Part shown: one piece after another, positions 19,979 through 21,621 of the stretch
How the letters are laid out: each line of letters begins with the position of its first letter
Numbering within the stretch: the stretch's first letter is position 1
Source of the DNA: JBKPNZ01 sp046732895
GTDB taxonomy: Bacteria > Actinomycetota > Thermoleophilia > Solirubrobacterales > 70-9
Direction of reading: 5' to 3'
DNA length: 21,621 nt
Assembly (NCBI GenBank): GCA_046732895.1
Contig: JBKPNZ010000049.1
Location: 1 to 21,621, forward strand
Made by a program: the position numbers and the translations under genes
The notes under the pieces: generated by a model
What the model saw: only the letters and a program-made list of their open reading frames with translations
Database searches by the model: none
What the model was told of the DNA's origin: nothing

Positions 19979-21442
19979 TCAGGGACAGCCGGCTCCGACG
20001 CACCGCGAGAGGCGATGAAGCCTCGCGGCGAGCCGTGTCCGCAGATCCTGGGCCGCATTGCGGTGGGCGAGGTTGTGGAGCTCCGCCGGATCGGAGCGCA
20101 GGTCGTACAGCTCTGAACCGCCCTCGCGGTAGCGCTGCAAGGCGTAACGGTCGGTCCGAATCGCACGGAAGGCCTGGTCGGTCGCCAGGTACTCCAGGAG
20201 CAGCTCGTGGCGGATGGCATCCCGCCGTCCGCGCAACAGCGGCAGCAGCGAGCGCCCGTCCATCTGCCGGCCCGAAACGGCCCCGGCGATCCGCACGATC
20301 GTCGGCGCCATGTCGATGTTGGCCACCATGGCATCGCTCTGGCTGCCGGCGCGGATGCCAGGACCCCTGACGACGAGCGGCACCCGCACGTCCTCGTCGT
20401 AGGGCAGGTTCTTCCCGATCATCCCGTGCTCGCCCAGGAGGTAGCCGTTGTCGGAGGTGAAGACGAAGTACGTGTTCTGCAGCTCGCCCCGTTCGCGCAG
20501 GATCCGGACGAGTCGGCCGACGAGCCGGTCGACGGCCAGCAGGCTCTCCGAGCGGCCCAGGAACGAGGCGCGAAGGGCGCCGCCATCGAGCCATCGTGCG
20601 CTCCGGCGCTCCCGTACGCGGATGGGCTGAGGGGCATCGCCGACGGGGCGCCCGTAGGCGGCTGGGTGCGGCATGGGGAGTGACCGGAGCGCACCCAGGT
20701 CCCGCGGAGCCGGGCGCGGATCGCGGTTCGCGCTCGGCCAGTCCTCGAGGACGCCCTCGCCGTGCGGAGCTACCGGCGCCACGCTCAGGAAGAAAGGCTG
20801 CCCGCTTGGCCCGGCGCGCAGGAACGCCGCCGCCTTGTCGCCCAGCACGTCCGTCTGGTAGTCGGCCGGCTGGTAGCCGTAGCGATGGAGCTGCCCGTTC
20901 TCGTTGAGCAGGTAGCCGTACATCCGGTACTCGCTGTGGTCGGCCGGGACCCCCCAGTAGTCCCACCCGGCTGGCACCTCGGTCGGGTCGCTTCCCAACC
21001 GCGCGACGCCATAGCCGTTCAGGTACTTGCCGACCTGACCGGTCCGGTACCCGGCCTCCTGAAGCCAGGCGGGGAGGATGTTGTCCCTGTCGGCAAGTGC
21101 CGGGTAGCCGCCCTGGGGCGGATCTGCCGAGAGCACCCCGTGGTTGTGTGCGTACTGACCCGTCAGGAAGGTCGCGCGGGAGGGGCAGCACTCCGGAGTC
21201 GTCACGAACGCCCGGCTGAAGGTCTCGCCGTGCGCAACGAGCTCCCTCCGCACCTTCGGCATGAAGCGGAGCGAGCCGACCGCCTGATCGTCCGTCATCA
21301 CCACGACGACGTTCGGCCGCTGATTCGGCGAAACCAGGCCGGAGCGAGCCGGTTCGGTTGGCGTCAGCGCAGACAGCCCGGCGACGCCGACGGCCAGCGC
21401 GGCCGCGACCGAAGCGCCGAGCACTGCACGGTGCCTCGCCAT
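19979..21442 (-). CDS. Type I sulfatase, exported, paralogue of the convergent sulfatase
   Basis: This second formylglycine-type sulfatase has 487 aa and an N-terminal signal or anchor at about 6-27; no lipobox is seen. Active-site residues match its neighbour: D51/D52 in MTDDQ, ECCPSRATFLTG with C85 as the formylglycine precursor and R89, K139 in VGKYLNGYG, H227 in VAPHG, D331/N332 in TSDNG, and K344. SELYDLRSDPAELHNL precedes a C481-x4-C486 tail. The frame is open to 21559, but ATG 21442 starts the signal peptide and has TACCGT six bases upstream. It converges on the first sulfatase with three bases between stop codons. The two are clearly homologous, so duplication is likely, though the middle regions differ. 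Confidence 0.93.
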   Translation of the reverse strand: MARHRAVLGASVAAALAVGVAGLSALTPTEPARSGLVSPNQRPNVVVVMTDDQAVGSLRFMPKVRRELVAHGETFSRAFVTTPECCPSRATFLTGQYAHNHGVLSADPPQGGYPALADRDNILPAWLQEAGYRTGQVGKYLNGYGVARLGSDPTEVPAGWDYWGVPADHSEYRMYGYLLNENGQLHRYGYQPADYQTDVLGDKAAAFLRAGPSGQPFFLSVAPVAPHGEGVLEDWPSANRDPRPAPRDLGALRSLPMPHPAAYGRPVGDAPQPIRVRERRSARWLDGGALRASFLGRSESLLAVDRLVGRLVRILRERGELQNTYFVFTSDNGYLLGEHGMIGKNLPYDEDVRVPLVVRGPGIRAGSQSDAMVANIDMAPTIVRIAGAVSGRQMDGRSLLPLLRGRRDAIRHELLLEYLATDQAFRAIRTDRYALQRYREGGSELYDLRSDPAELHNLAHRNAAQDLRTRLAARLHRLSRCVGAGCP

Positions 21443-21448
21443 ATCTGA

Positions 21449-21454
21449 ACGGTA
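21449..21454 (-). promoter_or_regulatory. -10 hexamer for a leaderless sulfatase transcript
   Basis: The minus strand reads TACCGT-TCAGAT-ATG, with six bases between hexamer and start codon. No ribosome binding site is present. Confidence 0.4.
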
Positions 21455-21504
21455 CGTCCAACGGCCCGCCGCCACCCCGCAGACGTCAGGGAAGGCGCGA
21501 CCTC

Positions 21505-21510
21505 TACCCT
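21505..21510 (+). promoter_or_regulatory. -10 hexamer for the plus-strand gene at the right edge
   Basis: The plus strand reads TACCCT, nine bases, then GTG 21520. Together with the minus-strand hexamer this makes the 77-base gap a divergent promoter region. Confidence 0.35.
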
Positions 21511-21519
21511 CGCGCCCCC

Positions 21520-21621
21520 GTGGGAGAGAACATCGATCCGACCTGGCTCGCGTGGGCAAGCGAGCAGCCGCTCGACCCTCAGGCCATCGCCGATGCCCTT
21601 GCTCGGGTCGAGGGTCATTAC
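21520..21621 (+). CDS. N-terminus of an unidentified protein, cut by the window edge
   Basis: An open frame starts at GTG 21520 and runs 34 codons to the right edge. It begins GENIDPTWLAWASEQPLDP and continues with an amphipathic helix-like QAIADALARVEGHY. Codon use is like the neighbours, and a TACCCT hexamer lies nine bases upstream, which supports a real start. The fragment is too short to identify. There is no signal peptide in what can be seen, so the product is probably cytosolic. Confidence 0.5.
   Translation, partial: MGENIDPTWLAWASEQPLDPQAIADALARVEGHY

Noticed and set aside
19884..21461. Second long minus-strand frame over the right-hand sulfatase
   Set aside because: It is out of frame with the sulfatase motifs and extremely Arg/Ala/Gly-rich.

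Overview
The window is GC-rich, densely packed bacterial DNA with many GTG/TTG starts and start/stop overlaps. Three things suggest an actinobacterium of the Thermoleophilia/Solirubrobacterales type: the gene order ftsE-ftsX-S41 protease-rnr-smpB, an exported protein with the VNPNG...TTYHFRYG fibronectin-like repeat common in that group, and frequent apparently leaderless starts (a TANNNT -10 hexamer 6-9 nt before the start codon). The lineage is inferred from content, not from a marker gene. I see no tRNA, rRNA, CRISPR, insertion sequence or prophage.

Layout. (1) 1-5616, minus strand: a conserved housekeeping block, ftsE, ftsX, a C-terminal processing protease, RNase R-like rnr and smpB, joined by overlaps or very short gaps, followed by a Pro/Ala-rich ORF that leaves the window. 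(2) 5823-8690, minus: a glutaredoxin-like protein, an SnoaL-like gene that looks frameshifted near its 5' end, and a two-subunit transketolase. (3) 8813-10557, minus: an MFS transporter and a GNAT acetyltransferase. (4) 10575-14428, minus: a seven-ORF operon with methylamine-dehydrogenase-accessory character: an exported FN3-like protein, a MauE-like membrane protein, a Tat-exported 18-cysteine MauA-like protein, a MauD-like thioredoxin-fold protein, a 26-residue membrane peptide, a polytopic membrane protein and a small unknown protein. (5) 14548-17033, minus: a two-module VOC protein, a DUF6529/cytochrome b561-like membrane protein, and nadA. (6) 17100-21621, both strands: a Fpg/MutM glycosylase, a SnoaL-like protein, two convergent exported sulfatases, and the start of another plus-strand gene.

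Region 4 is the most interesting part. The MauA-like protein keeps the cysteine spacing of the methylamine dehydrogenase light chain and travels with MauD- and MauE-like partners, which in the known system support disulfide formation in that chain. By hand alignment, however, the second tryptophan of the TTQ cofactor is a valine, and no heavy chain or MauG lies nearby. It may be a repurposed disulfide-rich exported protein with its own oxidative folding apparatus. Other points of note are a Fpg zinc finger lacking its fourth cysteine, face-to-face -10 elements between nadA and fpg, and about nine starts of leaderless type.
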